Assembly (NCBI RefSeq): GCF_003688495.1
Contig: NZ_REFH01000013.1
Span: 41,767-105,766, forward strand
Direction of reading: 5' to 3'
DNA length: 64,000 nucleotides
From: Flavobacterium weaverense
Lineage (GTDB): Bacteria > Bacteroidota > Bacteroidia > Flavobacteriales > Flavobacteriaceae
The notes beneath the pieces were generated by a model, which was not told where the DNA came from, ran no database searches, and was given only the letters and a program-made list of their open reading frames with translations. Position 1 is the first letter of the stretch; every line of letters starts with the position of its first letter. This document shows, in pieces, positions 30,648 through 39,476 of this stretch. Made by a program: the position numbers and the translations under genes.

Positions 30648-30858
30648 TGACATCTGTTTTGATTTTTCATAGCAATGTTTCGAATAGCAGAAATGGTTTG
30701 TATTTCTCACTTAATGGTTTTTATACTCTCGATGTTTCGGAGATTGAGGCTCCAGAATTAGAAGAATTTCCAAGCAGAAAATTTTAATAATTCCTAAACT
30801 TTGTAAGAAGCACAAATCTTCGAGTTACAACTAAACGCGCGATTTTTTTAAAAAGATA

Positions 30859-31866
30859 TTATCTAGTGTTGTTATCTTCTACCCATGATAAAAATTCTTT
30901 AAAAACGTCTGTCCAATGCGACTCCCAATTTTCGTTTTCATTCATAGGAACTTTATTAAAAGAATGGTCATAATCAGGATAAAGTTTAAAAGTTAAGTTT
31001 GTTTTTCTATGATTCAAAAACTCTATTGGAATTAATAGACCTGATTCAACTGGAACAGATTCGTCTTTTGCACCTAATGCAACAAAAAGTGGTTTGTCAA
31101 TTTTTAACAGGTTGTCGATTGCTGGTTCAGAAAACTGACTCCATCTTCGATACGTATTTCCTTGCCATATGTTAGTTATCGAATTAGCATTCGCTTGAAT
31201 ATTTTTAATTTCATTAAATAAAGAATCCATTTTGACTTTTGCTGTTTTCTCATCAATTTTGTTTTCACTTACTTGCTTTCTTATGAATAAAGCAAAATCA
31301 TAAAATTGTGTATTTCCGCCGCCTGACCAAAATCCAATGTGAGTGATTTTTTTATTAATTGTGCCCAGTTTCGCTACAACATCACTCCCTTCAGAATGGC
31401 CAATTGTTAGAATCTTTTTGACATTTTTAATTCGTCTGGAAATAATATCATTTATAACGGCATCATTCTGCCAAACTCTATAATTTAGACCTTCGTTTTC
31501 AAAGAAGCATTTTGGAGCTTTAAATTCTTCATTTGTAATGGAGAACGGGATACATTTTTTCGAAACAACTACAAATGCATATTTTTCAGGAATTTCATCT
31601 AAATTAAAAGGTATTTGACTAGCTATGCTTGTTGATTTGCCGTCTTGATTTATCGTAAACAGAGGTTGTGAACCTGAACCATGGATAAAAAGGATGAAAT
31701 TATGCACTTCGTACAAATTTTTCTTAGAATAAATATGATAGTTAATTGTATCGTTATTCTTTTTAATAGAAAAATGTTTATACTCATCCGGCTTTGGATA
31801 GAATTGGCCAAACGTCAAATTTGCACAAAGGAAAACAAACAGAAAATTTATAAAGTTTTTTTTCAT
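30859..31866 (-). CDS. Secreted alpha/beta hydrolase
   Basis: A 335-residue exported hydrolase. The signal peptide ends at about residue 20 (ANLTFGQ). An HGSGSQ oxyanion-type loop lies at 62-67, the nucleophile elbow GHSEGSD gives Ser158, and LGAKDESVPV and YPDYDHSFNK supply plausible Asp and His of the triad. It would cleave an ester, amide or peptide substrate in the periplasm or outside. It sits as one member of the co-oriented small-gene region, with half of a repeat element just upstream. Confidence 0.85.
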   Translation of the reverse strand: MKKNFINFLFVFLCANLTFGQFYPKPDEYKHFSIKKNNDTINYHIYSKKNLYEVHNFILFIHGSGSQPLFTINQDGKSTSIASQIPFNLDEIPEKYAFVVVSKKCIPFSITNEEFKAPKCFFENEGLNYRVWQNDAVINDIISRRIKNVKKILTIGHSEGSDVVAKLGTINKKITHIGFWSGGGNTQFYDFALFIRKQVSENKIDEKTAKVKMDSLFNEIKNIQANANSITNIWQGNTYRRWSQFSEPAIDNLLKIDKPLFVALGAKDESVPVESGLLIPIEFLNHRKTNLTFKLYPDYDHSFNKVPMNENENWESHWTDVFKEFLSWVEDNNTR

Positions 31867-32204
31867 ACAATATTTATTTTAAAAGGCATGTAAACTCTGG
31901 GCGATTGCCATGTGGTGGCAGTGGGAGCATAGATTTGAAACAAAACCTTCACAATTATATTCAAAAGTTCTTTGTCCATTCTTATATTCAACAAACCTAT
32001 TTTAATTCCGGTAAGTTTCTAAAACCTCATCAAATGTTCCAGATATGATTTCTTTGATTAAGTTACCAGATTTGTCAAATGATGTTTCTCGCATTTTTAT
32101 TATGCTATCTTTTTCGTTTTTGAATTCGGTTATTGTTTTGATCTTTTGGCCAAAATTTAAAATAGAAAATAGAAGTACGGATATATAGATGGTTTTTTTT
32201 GCAT
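31862..32204 (-). pseudogene. Remnant of a small secreted YD/RHS-like protein
   Basis: An ATG at 32204 is followed by an 8-A run; with one more A the frame would read MQKKTIYISVLLFSILNFGQ, a signal peptide. It continues KIKTITEFKNEK and SFDKSGNLIKEIISGTFDE to a stop at 32002. The same frame then stays open through NRFVEYKNGQRTFEYN before ending near the next gene. The SGNLIKE repeat matches that of the neighbour at 32350-33228. So this is a frameshifted and stop-interrupted relative. Confidence 0.65.
31885..31922 (-). repeat. Half of an attC-like repeat element
   Basis: The plus strand GCATGTAAACTCTGGGCGAT followed by TGCCATGTGGTGG parallels the left arm of the element at 44972 (TAACGTTTGGTCGCTTGGCGATGTGGCGG). 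No matching second arm is left, so this looks like a truncated copy. Confidence 0.45.
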
Positions 32205-32207
32205 TCG

Positions 32208-32338
32208 CTGTAACGTTGAGTTGCTTGGCGTCTTTGGCTAATAAGTATGCGCGATTTTTCTACTATCACAAATTTTCCTGTCACAAACCATTTTTAAATT
32301 AATTCTAAAATCTCAATCTTGCTAAATTGTTTTTAGCC
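32208..32338 (-). repeat. attC-like element R1
   Basis: A 131-bp imperfect inverted repeat. The plus-strand left end is CTGTAACGTTGAGTTGCTTG and the right end is GCTAAATTGTTTTTAGCC. Its spacer shares CACAAACCATTTTTAAAT with R5. The stop of the gene at 32350 is 12 nt away and the next (broken) gene starts 4 nt beyond. Confidence 0.6.
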
Positions 32339-32349
32339 TTAATTTTTTG

Positions 32350-33228
32350 CTAATAATAGGTGATTTTTCTTTTGATTAAAGTTTTAGATTCTTTTGTTGA
32401 TTTATCATCAGTCGAAATGTTATTATTTTCCTCTGTTTTTTCTATCCAGTTGTTGTTGCAGTCATATTTGTATGTTATCAATGTGATTTCATCCGGATTT
32501 GAAACAGCTGTCTTTTTTGTTACATTGCCATTTTGATCATACTCATAACGAAATTCGTAGGCGCTGTAACTACCTTCATGTGAATGTCTAACAAGTTGAT
32601 TTTTACTATTGTATTCTAATTTGTTTTTTTCGTAAATTTTATTTTCATTATCTATTGAAATCTCTTCAGTTACTTTGTTATTCTGATTTAAGATGTTCTC
32701 TACACGATGCGAAAAATTGAATGTTTTACTATCTTCATCATAACGAAAAATAGTTTGTATTTCTTTATTAGTTTCGTACGAATAGTCTACGTAAAAGCAG
32801 GTTTTATCTAGAATTTCTTTATCATTTTCAATGTTTTTGAAGATTTCTTTTTTCAGTTTATTGTTGTTTTCATATTCGTAAATCCACTCTTTATTTTTCA
32901 CACCACCTCTCAAAGCACTGAAGCGATTGTTTTTTACCAAAAGATTATTTTTATAAAAAAGTTGACTTACTACAATTGCTGTGTCTTTTTCATTATTATT
33001 TAAGACAACTGATTCTTTGATGAGATTTCCTTTGGAATCATATTCGCAGATTCTATCTTCTCCAAAAATATAATCTCTTTCAGGCTCCGATTCGATATAA
33101 CTATAATGAGTTATTTCTTCAATTTTAATTTGAGATTTTCCTTTAATGGGTATGCAATCTTTTTTTTCTTGTCCATTACATGATAGTATAAATGAAATAA
33201 TAAGCAGTATTAAAAGTTGTTTCATCAT
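32350..33228 (-). CDS. Lipoprotein with YD/RHS-like repeats
   Basis: A 292-residue lipoprotein; the leader MMKQLLILLIISFILSC has lipobox ILSC. The mature protein is made of RHS/YD-like beta-hairpin repeats: CEYDSKGNLIKES, YEYENNNKLKKEI, LEYNSKNQLVRHS, YEYDQNGNVTKKT and YKYDCNNNWIEKT. Such repeats form extended beta-structures or shells; in small lipoproteins their role is unknown. Two fragments of relatives lie in the same region (32002-32204 and 44420-44712). A repeat element follows its stop by 12 nt. Confidence 0.8.
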   Translation of the reverse strand: MMKQLLILLIISFILSCNGQEKKDCIPIKGKSQIKIEEITHYSYIESEPERDYIFGEDRICEYDSKGNLIKESVVLNNNEKDTAIVVSQLFYKNNLLVKNNRFSALRGGVKNKEWIYEYENNNKLKKEIFKNIENDKEILDKTCFYVDYSYETNKEIQTIFRYDEDSKTFNFSHRVENILNQNNKVTEEISIDNENKIYEKNKLEYNSKNQLVRHSHEGSYSAYEFRYEYDQNGNVTKKTAVSNPDEITLITYKYDCNNNWIEKTEENNNISTDDKSTKESKTLIKRKITYY

Positions 33229-33300
33229 TTATTTATTGTTTTGAAATTGATATTTTGGTTGTTGTAAATATCAGGATAATTATATTACGCATTAAAATTA

Positions 33301-33432
33301 CGGATAACGTTTTGTGGTTTCCCATTCCAGCGGATAAATATGCCAAAACTTTCTATAGTAGTTAGACTTTTAAGTCTTCGAAATCTCTGATTTAGCACTA
33401 TTAATTTCCTCTTGCCAAATTGATGTTAGCAG
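33301..33432 (-). repeat. attC-like element R2
   Basis: A 132-bp element with plus-strand ends CGGATAACGTTTTG and GATGTTAGCAG. Inner arms TTCCAGCGGATAAATATGCC and TTGCCAAATTGATG are imperfect complements. The gene at 33228 starts 73 nt beyond it. Confidence 0.65.
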
Positions 33433-33758
33433 TAGGCGTTGTCAACCTATTTTTTTTGTTATAAAAAATACTAAAATTTTATTTTAATTCTGATTTTTTA
33501 TCAAAAAAATCCTATCGAACTCTTTAAATGGAGCTTTTCTTTTCGATAATCAGTGTTCAATTTTATCTCTGAAAAACTATAATTTTTAAATTAGATAAGT
33601 TTGTTAATTGGTCCAAAACTAATTCTTCAACTATTAGCGGATTTATTGCTTTTTAGAAAGAATTTAAATTTTTAGTGATCAAATCTATTTATTCCTGCTC
33701 ATTGCAAAAAATCATAAACAACAAAATTGGAATTGGCACAAAATTTTTGTCATGATTT
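33433..33758. other. Gene-free spacer
   Basis: 326 bp between element R2 and the stop of the small membrane protein. No open frame was recognised. A lost cassette gene is possible, since this is the only place in the array where a repeat element is far from a stop codon. Confidence 0.4.
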
Positions 33759-34055
33759 TTACAGTAGTTGTAATTGTAGTCTTGCCCAATTAATTAGAAA
33801 AAGTAAAATCAAACTTCCCAAAATAATAAATTGAACTTTATTTACTTTTTTAACTCCATATTTTCTAATCAAAAATCTGTCAATAATTAGTACTATTACA
33901 ACAGGTATAATACCAAGGATCATAAAAATGCCTAAAATCCCGTCTGCTGCGGAATTCCCATTTATTAACCAAATACAATAAGGTAATCCAAGGAGAATGA
34001 GTAAGATTCCAATTGTAAAAAATAGAGTCACTTTTTGTAAAAATCCTTTTATCAT
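33759..34055 (-). CDS. Small membrane protein
   Basis: A 98-residue protein with three hydrophobic segments (VTLFFTIGILLILLGLPYCI, ILGIFMILGIIPVVIVLIID, QFIILGSLILLFLINW) and no recognised motif. It starts 31 nt after element R3 and is one of the single-gene units of the array. Confidence 0.6.
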   Translation of the reverse strand: MIKGFLQKVTLFFTIGILLILLGLPYCIWLINGNSAADGILGIFMILGIIPVVIVLIIDRFLIRKYGVKKVNKVQFIILGSLILLFLINWARLQLQLL

Positions 34056-34085
34056 CTATATTTTGTGTTTACTGCGCTAAATTTT

Positions 34086-34218
34086 CCGCAAACGATTTTA
34101 TGCTTGACGATGCAGCGAATTAAAAAGCATATTGTACGATATGATACTATTTCTTGCAAAAGAAAAACTTCGATTTAGCGCATTTCTCGCTATAAAGTCA
34201 AACCGCTTTGGTATACGT
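34086..34218 (-). repeat. attC-like element R3
   Basis: A 133-bp imperfect palindrome. Arms TGCTTGACGATGCAGCGA and TCGCTATAAAGTCAAACCGC pair; plus-strand ends are CCGCAAACG and TTTGGTATACG. It begins 14 nt after the stop of the broken gene at 34232. Confidence 0.6.
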
Positions 34219-34231
34219 TTTTTTTTATTTC

Positions 34232-34534
34232 TCAACCTCCGTAGATAGCTTTCCCGTCTTGTTGGATTACATAACCTTTCCAAGCGATGAGTTTATAATT
34301 TCCATTACTCCAGTTACCTTCAGCAGTTTTGGTTAATATTATGCCTTTATCTTCAAAACTAAAAAATACCTCTGCTTGTTTGCGGTTGTTGTCAAATAAT
34401 ATCTACGCAAAGCTCCCTTTTGTTTTAGCGTCGTCTTTTAAAGGATTCAGTTTAATGTTTAGGGTATTTAATTCTAAACAAGTCTGTTTTAACTCAGAAA
34501 AAGATTGACCTTTTTCAAACAAACAGTCAGATCT
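34232..34534 (-). pseudogene. Start-less, stop-interrupted small protein gene
   Basis: The frame right after the stop of the upstream lipoprotein reads SDCLFEKGQSFSELKQTCLE and LNTLNIKLNPLKDDAKTKGS, then a TAG, then ILFDNNRKQAEVFFSFEDK and NYKLIAWKGYVIQQDGK, ending AIYGG. This is the pattern of a small conserved Flavobacteria domain, but there is no start codon and one internal stop. It may be the remains of a separate cassette gene or a lost C-terminal domain of the lipoprotein before it. Confidence 0.6.
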
Positions 34535-35005
34535 TCATTTAGTACAATCTACCTTTGTTAAAGGCATAGTAGATGTATATTGAATTGTTTTTACATCCTT
34601 AAATTTAGTGCCATCTTCATTTAAGTCTCCGTAACCTTCGATTAGTTGGTTCTCTTTAATCATAAATGCTAATTCTCTTAGGCTCTCTTTTCCTTCAGAA
34701 TTAAATGTGTAAGTTCCTAGAAGTTTGTCGCCATTTATGGTTCCAACAAATTTTCCTAGACTAGCATCTTTTTCGACGTAGGCAATTTTTAAGTCTGCAA
34801 TTACATTCTTGTTTACCTCAGTAATTTCCATTTGAATGATGTTTCCATCGCTCTTGTACTCGTAACAACCAACTTCTACCAATGCAGTTTTAGCTGCTTC
34901 TTCTACTTTGACTTCTTTTACTACCGTTTCACTTTCTGTTTTTTCATCTTTTTTACATGCTACCATACTAACAATTGCAAGTATTATAATGGTCATTTTT
35001 TTCAT
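34535..35005 (-). CDS. Lipoprotein, unknown function
   Basis: A 156-residue lipoprotein; the leader MKKMTIIILAIVSMVAC has lipobox MVAC. A short acidic, Lys/Glu/Val-rich linker precedes a compact domain with CYEYKSDGNIIQMEI, GTINGDKLLGTYTF and IEGYGDLNEDG. This is a recurrent small lipoprotein family in Flavobacteria without known role. The stop is directly followed by an out-of-frame remnant (34232-34534). Confidence 0.75.
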   Translation of the reverse strand: MKKMTIIILAIVSMVACKKDEKTESETVVKEVKVEEAAKTALVEVGCYEYKSDGNIIQMEITEVNKNVIADLKIAYVEKDASLGKFVGTINGDKLLGTYTFNSEGKESLRELAFMIKENQLIEGYGDLNEDGTKFKDVKTIQYTSTMPLTKVDCTK

Positions 35006-35296
35006 AATTGGTATTTTTAGATTATTCTATTTTTTTTAATATTAATTATTTTTCAGAGGGATTCGAAAGCCAAAGCTTTTTGTTTTCTATTTTATTTATT
35101 TTCTTAATTATTTGATTGGCACATTATTTTGGTGTTACTAAACTCTTGGCTCTTAGTTAGGTTGGGGACTTAATATTAGAGTATTTTCTGCCACAATGAA
35201 GATATATTAAAAAACAGTAATTTTTATAACTTTTTATCGTGCTAAATAGCTATTGTTGATAGTTTAAAAGTCAATAAAATTTCTTGATTATTAAAC

Positions 35297-35594
35297 TTAA
35301 ATAATAGTAGGGCGCGTCATTTCAAAAATAAAACATCCAAAAATTATCGCAAAAATAATAACGTTAACAAATCCTTTTTTATTGGTGCCTTTTACAAAAA
35401 AAAACTATTGATTCTATCAATATCCAACATGACCAAATAATCATAATGATATAACCCAAAGAAGAGGTTATCGTAATGCTGGAAAAAAAACTATCAGGTC
35501 CATTTCGGTGAAATGTTAGTATATTATACAACATTAAGAGTAGTGGTACCATTCCAATTAGAAATCTTAGCAAAAAGTGTTTTCTCATATTCAA
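35297..35594 (-). pseudogene. Small membrane protein with homopolymer frameshift
   Basis: The frame from 35594 (MNMRKHFLLRFLIGMVPLLL) gives two membrane segments and then ends at 35379 right after a run of nine T. With one T fewer the reading continues FFVKGTNKKGFVNVIIFAI and IFGCFIFEMTRPTII to a stop at 35297, adding a third membrane segment. So either the gene is frameshifted in the T-run or the run is a phase-variable or sequencing site. It starts 44 nt after element R4. Confidence 0.55.
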
Positions 35595-35637
35595 TATTTT
35601 CTTTAACTATTTTCGACTTTTATTTCTACAAAATTAC

Positions 35638-35772
35638 TGTTAACCGTTTCTCAGCTTGGTGATGTTGCGTTAAAAAAATTGAAATCTTCCTTTTTCACTT
35701 AACGTAAAGGATAGAACTATTGTTCGATTTAGCAGAAAACCCACCATAATGCCAAATCAACTTTGTAAGTTG
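35638..35772 (-). repeat. attC-like element R4
   Basis: A 135-bp element; plus-strand ends CTGTTAACCG and TTTGTAAGTTG, inner arms CAGCTTGGTGATGTTGCG and CCACCATAATGCCAAATC. The stop of the gene at 35773 is directly adjacent and the next gene starts 44 nt beyond. Confidence 0.6.
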
Positions 35773-36537
35773 TTATTTCTCGATTTTGATAGTGATACTA
35801 TTACTTTCGATTTTGTGTATATACAAACTATTAAATTTAGCAATAATTAAATTTAGCTCTTCTGGAGTAGCGTTAATTATATTTGCTTTATAATCTTTTT
35901 CATAATTCTCTAAATATATTTTTTGATCTGCAATTTTCTTGCTTTCCACACTAGGACTTGTTGCTAGACCCTTAATTTCTTTTTGCAGCGTAATTTCTTG
36001 TTCTTCAGTTAATTTAGTTTTGTAATTATTTAAAATAAAGTAGCTATTATTCGTGTAATTATATTTTTCTTCATTACTATTATAAATTAAATTCAATTTA
36101 ATTTTACCAATATTATTTGTTTCATCGCTATAAAATTGCGTCAGATACGCATCTCCATTGATATATAGTTCAATAGTTTGATTAGGTAGTAATGTGATAA
36201 AGTCATCACTTTTTCTACTTTGTGGTTTTTCTGGATTTCCTTCAAAATTAAGTTTTCTACCCTCAAGGAAATTTACAGTAAAGTAATCAGTATTTATTTT
36301 TGAAAATCCTTTTGGTTTTAGGATTGTAATGGGATTTAATGATTTATTAGTTAGAACCGCCTTTAAAGATAAGAATTCGCCTTTTTTCCATATAAAATTA
36401 TCTTTCGGATTAATTAAAACTAATTCTATACTATTCAAATTATCTGTTGAAATTTTAGATTTTTGATTGCCGATATTTTGTGTGGCACAGCCTGTAAAAA
36501 TTAGGATTATTGTAAAAAGTAATAGTATTTTTTTCAT
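35773..36537 (-). CDS. Lipoprotein with Ig-like ITILKP domain
   Basis: A 254-residue lipoprotein (leader MKKILLLFTIILIFTGC). The first half is a beta-rich, Ig-like domain with AVLTNKSLNPITILKPKGF, a pattern shared with the secreted protein at 37494-38012 (VINKSTNDITILKPSTDF). The second half is a helical Lys/Glu-rich region ending in strands. The domain resembles BsuPI-like or similar adhesion/inhibitor folds only loosely. Function unknown; it is a single-gene unit between R4 and R5. Confidence 0.7.
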   Translation of the reverse strand: MKKILLLFTIILIFTGCATQNIGNQKSKISTDNLNSIELVLINPKDNFIWKKGEFLSLKAVLTNKSLNPITILKPKGFSKINTDYFTVNFLEGRKLNFEGNPEKPQSRKSDDFITLLPNQTIELYINGDAYLTQFYSDETNNIGKIKLNLIYNSNEEKYNYTNNSYFILNNYKTKLTEEQEITLQKEIKGLATSPSVESKKIADQKIYLENYEKDYKANIINATPEELNLIIAKFNSLYIHKIESNSITIKIEK

Positions 36538-36563
36538 TTTTAAGTGAGTTTTGTTTTTAGAAT

Positions 36564-36700
36564 GTACAAGCTTTTATCGCTTTGTGTAGTAAGGGATTAA
36601 ATAAGTGATGTCTGACAATTTAAAACAAATTTTACAAGTACAAAACCATTTTTAAATGCAGCAAAAAAACACAATCGTGCTAAATCGCTGGAATCGTTAT
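36564..36700 (-). repeat. attC-like element R5
   Basis: A 137-bp element; plus-strand left end GTACAAGCTTTTATCGC, right end GCTGGAATCGTTAT. The spacer motif AAGTACAAAACCAT (36636-36649) is identical to one in R12 (45044-45057). The upstream stop codon lies 3 nt away, the downstream start 27 nt. Confidence 0.6.
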
Positions 36701-36702
36701 TT

Positions 36703-37296
36703 TTATTTCATTTTCAGACTTATTCCTTTTTCATCACATTCATCAAAAATAATGTAGTTATTCATAGCGTTGCCATAATTCTGAAAATATAAAGTTTTTT
36801 CTTCGATGTCAAATGACATATCAAATTGCTGTGGTTTTTCGACAGTATATTTTTCATAATTATTTTGAGTCATATCGCCTTGATAATCGTCCCACTCAAT
36901 GGGAAAAATAATAAATATGAAACCGTTTTCCTCTATTGACATTTTTGCTATGCCGCTAATTTTTCTCTTTTCTGTTTCTATATAATATTTTAATTTTTCG
37001 TTTTTTACACAGAGAGTGAGTTTGAATTTACAATGAGAACCTTCTTCGTCATTTGTATAGTTTCCAACAATAAAATTACGGAGTTCTTTTACTGTGAATT
37101 TTTCAATAGATTTAGTAGATATAGCTGAAACGTTGTCATCATCATTTTGAATTGTTTCGCTTTTTAGTTGAAGATTCGTTTTGTTTTTAATACCTAAGCT
37201 CTCTTTTATAACCAATTGGTTTTTCTCTTTAATTTCGGCATTTTTACAAGAAAAAGCAGAAATAAGCACTAGTACTAATATACTAATTTTATTCAT
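36703..37296 (-). CDS. Lipoprotein, unknown function
   Basis: A 197-residue lipoprotein; leader MNKISILVLVLISAFSC has lipobox AFSC. After a polar linker the mature domain shows FTVKELRNFIVGNYTNDEEG and KFKLTLCVKNEKLKYYIET, and ends with a strand-rich part. I do not recognise the family. It starts 33 nt after R6 and stops 3 nt before R5. Confidence 0.7.
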   Translation of the reverse strand: MNKISILVLVLISAFSCKNAEIKEKNQLVIKESLGIKNKTNLQLKSETIQNDDDNVSAISTKSIEKFTVKELRNFIVGNYTNDEEGSHCKFKLTLCVKNEKLKYYIETEKRKISGIAKMSIEENGFIFIIFPIEWDDYQGDMTQNNYEKYTVEKPQQFDMSFDIEEKTLYFQNYGNAMNNYIIFDECDEKGISLKMK

Positions 37297-37328
37297 TTGA
37301 ATATTTTTTCATGTGTTAGGCAAAATTA

Positions 37329-37484
37329 CTGCTGAACGCTTCTTAGCTTGACGATATGAGGGATAAAAAACCCTAAACTTTCTGTAAAAATTGAAATTTA
37401 AAGGAAATATAAATCTTATCTCGATAACTACCCACATAGCGCGAAACCCCAATTTTCCACACCTTTCTTAAAGGTTCTTTGTTT
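37329..37484 (-). repeat. attC-like element R6
   Basis: A 156-bp element, the longest of the set. Plus-strand left end CTGCTGAACGCTTCTTAGC with inner arm TTGACGATATGAGGG; the partner arm is CCCACATAGCGCGAAACCCC. It begins 10 nt past the stop of the gene at 37494. Confidence 0.6.
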
Positions 37485-37493
37485 TAAAGATTC

Positions 37494-38012
37494 TTATTTT
37501 TTATCCATTTTTATTTTAGTTTTCTTACTTTCAATTTTTATTGATGTTAATTTTTCTAAGATTGATTTTTCATCAAATGTTAACCTGTCTTTCTTATCAT
37601 CTTCTATTAGTTCAGAAATATCATACTTGAGTTTTACTTCAAATTGGTCAGACTGACAACTAAGAGAATTTGTATTTAATCGACCATTTACTTTAATAAT
37701 TAATTTAGATTTTGCTGCAATTAGTAATAAATCTGAATCGTTATAATTGATTTTTTTAGTTTCCATCGCAAACCACGGCGATCTGATTTCACAATCCATT
37801 TCAGAAGTGTAATATCTCCATTTTTGATTAAAATCTGTAGAAGGTTTTAAGATCGTAATATCGTTTGTAGATTTATTAATGACTTCAGCATACAATGTGA
37901 CAAAACCTTGTTTGTCAACTTCAGTTTTATCTTTTAATATTTTGAAATTTACCTTTTGAGCAAACGTCAAATTTGTTACTAAAAGTAGTAGGGAAAAAAT
38001 AAGTGTTTTCAT
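37494..38012 (-). CDS. Secreted Ig-like protein (paralogue of the 35773 lipoprotein)
   Basis: A 172-residue exported protein with a signal peptide of about 18 residues (VTNLTFAQ). The mature part is a single beta-sandwich-like domain with INKSTNDITILKP, similar to the lipoprotein at 35773-36537, and two cysteines (MDCEIR, LSCQSD) that may pair. It lies between R7 and R6. Function unknown. Confidence 0.7.
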   Translation of the reverse strand: MKTLIFSLLLLVTNLTFAQKVNFKILKDKTEVDKQGFVTLYAEVINKSTNDITILKPSTDFNQKWRYYTSEMDCEIRSPWFAMETKKINYNDSDLLLIAAKSKLIIKVNGRLNTNSLSCQSDQFEVKLKYDISELIEDDKKDRLTFDEKSILEKLTSIKIESKKTKIKMDKK

Positions 38013-38056
38013 TTTATTTATAATTAATTTAGTATTCGAATAGTTTTGTTATGATT

Positions 38057-38182
38057 GTTAACGTCTAGTTTCTTTGCGTGGTTACGGACTTTAGAAAATA
38101 AGTTCTTTCGGCTGAAGATATGTGTGTTAAAAAAACGGTAATGCCACTAAATCCCCAATTTTGGTAAACGACGGTCAAATGC
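38057..38182 (-). repeat. attC-like element R7
   Basis: A 126-bp element; plus-strand ends GTTAACGTCTAGTTTC and GACGGTCAAATGC, with TTTGCGTGGTTACGG and GGTAATGCCACTAAA as weak inner arms. The upstream stop codon is 7 nt away, the downstream start 45 nt. Confidence 0.55.
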
Positions 38183-38188
38183 TGTATT

Positions 38189-38626
38189 TTAGTTTTTAAT
38201 CACGTTATTTCTCTCAAAAGCAGGATTTTCAAAATCTCTTTCCAATCCTTTTTCTATTAATTCTTTATGCAACTCAGAGTTATGTTTTTGTATTTCTAAA
38301 TGTTCACTCTCTGTTTTTTCAGGATCATCTGGATAAATAGTTCTCCCGAATTGTCCTTTGTAATTATTTAGTTCTATTATATTTCCATCTTTTTCAATTC
38401 TCTTATGAAAACTTGAATAGTCGTCAGAGCCAAAAAGGTCAATATAGAATTCTTCAAGTTCGTTTTTCTTTACAAAAAATCTAACCTTATGTCCGCCTCT
38501 CATTCCTTCGGAATAAAATTCGATTTCTGTTATTTTTTCTAAACTAACTACTTTTGGTAGATTTATAAAACCAGATGTTGCAATTTTAAATGCTTTTCTG
38601 AAAATAATTAATTGCTCTGATGTCAT
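38189..38626 (-). CDS. Hypothetical cytoplasmic protein
   Basis: A protein of 145 residues if read from the ATG at 38626 (MTSEQLIIFRKAFKIATSG). The frame is open up to a GTG at 38704, but that part overlaps the remains of a repeat element and contains its core-like CGTTAC. The sequence has LEKITEIEFYSEGMRGGHKV and KRIEKDGNIIELNNYKGQF, without signal peptide or membrane segment. No family recognised. Confidence 0.65.
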   Translation of the reverse strand: MTSEQLIIFRKAFKIATSGFINLPKVVSLEKITEIEFYSEGMRGGHKVRFFVKKNELEEFYIDLFGSDDYSSFHKRIEKDGNIIELNNYKGQFGRTIYPDDPEKTESEHLEIQKHNSELHKELIEKGLERDFENPAFERNNVIKN

Positions 38627-38667
38627 TTTTAAAATTTCTGTTTTTCCGTTTTTTTGTAATATAGTAG

Positions 38668-38795
38668 TAACGTTTGCTATAAGAATGTTGTACGGGTTAA
38701 ACACCTAAAATAAAAAATTAACCGAATCTATGAAAATTCTTCAGAAATTTTCAAGCAGGCGTGAACTAGCAATTTTTTTTACACAGTGTTGTAAA
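38668..38795 (-). repeat. Degenerate attC-like element
   Basis: About 128 bp between the stop of the gene at 38801 and the preferred start at 38626. Plus-strand ends GTAGTAACGTTTGC and GTTGTAAACCG fit the pattern, but the arms pair poorly. Confidence 0.4.
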
Positions 38796-38800
38796 CCGTT

Positions 38801-39289
38801 TTATTTCACGTAATCTTTGTTTTCAATATCTAGTGAATTCAGTTTTATTTTAAGCACCCAAAAAGATTCCTTACTATATTCTATGTCAATAATATCTCCA
38901 ATCTTAATTTTGTCAAAAACACTTTGTTTTACTTGATAATGCTTTATATCATTATTTCCCTCAAATTCTAATTCATAATAATTCGTTGCATCTCTACCTC
39001 GTGTCTTAATATTTTTATTTAGGACTATTACTTTTGTAACAATTTTAATTCTATTTTTTAAATCTTTCCTCGAATTGTTTCCAAATATCATATGAAAGAC
39101 CGTATAACCAGTTATAGCAAAGAAAAAATATGCAATAATCTTTAGAAATAGTGGAGTCGAAGATTCCATAAAGTAAACAATAAGGGCAAGAATAAAAAAG
39201 GCAATAAAAAAAGCTATATTGGACTGATTTCTTTTGGACTTAATTTTATTAATGTCATCTTCTGTAAAATTCAATTCAAATTTCTCCAT
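38801..39289 (-). CDS. Membrane protein with C-terminal beta domain
   Basis: A 162-residue protein with two membrane segments (IAFFIAFFILALIVYFM, LFLKIIAYFFFAITGYTVFH) after a charged N-terminus, then a soluble domain with KTRGRDATNYYELEFEGN and IKIGDIIDIEYSKESFWVL, similar to the small beta domains of DUF3592-like proteins. It starts 49 nt after R8. Confidence 0.65.
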   Translation of the reverse strand: MEKFELNFTEDDINKIKSKRNQSNIAFFIAFFILALIVYFMESSTPLFLKIIAYFFFAITGYTVFHMIFGNNSRKDLKNRIKIVTKVIVLNKNIKTRGRDATNYYELEFEGNNDIKHYQVKQSVFDKIKIGDIIDIEYSKESFWVLKIKLNSLDIENKDYVK

Positions 39290-39337
39290 TTAATTTATAT
39301 TCGATTTCTTTCAGGAAAGTTTAGATTTTTTAATGAT

Positions 39338-39470
39338 TTACAAAGTTTCTCGGCATAAAGATGTGGCGGATCAGGAAGCCCAAACTTTCTATTATCACTA
39401 AGCTTCAATGAAAGCAAAAATCTTTGATTTTGCATTAAACCCGCAATTTTTCCAAACTGATGTTGTGAGA
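39338..39470 (-). repeat. attC-like element R8
   Basis: A 133-bp element; plus-strand left part TTACAAAGTTTCTCGGCAT and GATGTGGCGGATCAGGAAGC, right part CCCGCAATTTTTCCAAAC and GATGTTGTGAG. The GTGGCGGAT/GGAAGCC block also occurs in R12. The gene at 39477 stops 7 nt away. Confidence 0.65.
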
Positions 39471-39476
39471 CTGTGC

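Noticed and set aside
34098..34283. 61-codon minus-strand frame
   Set aside because: It lies across attC-like element R3 and its flank; the Arg-rich translation is a by-product of the palindrome.
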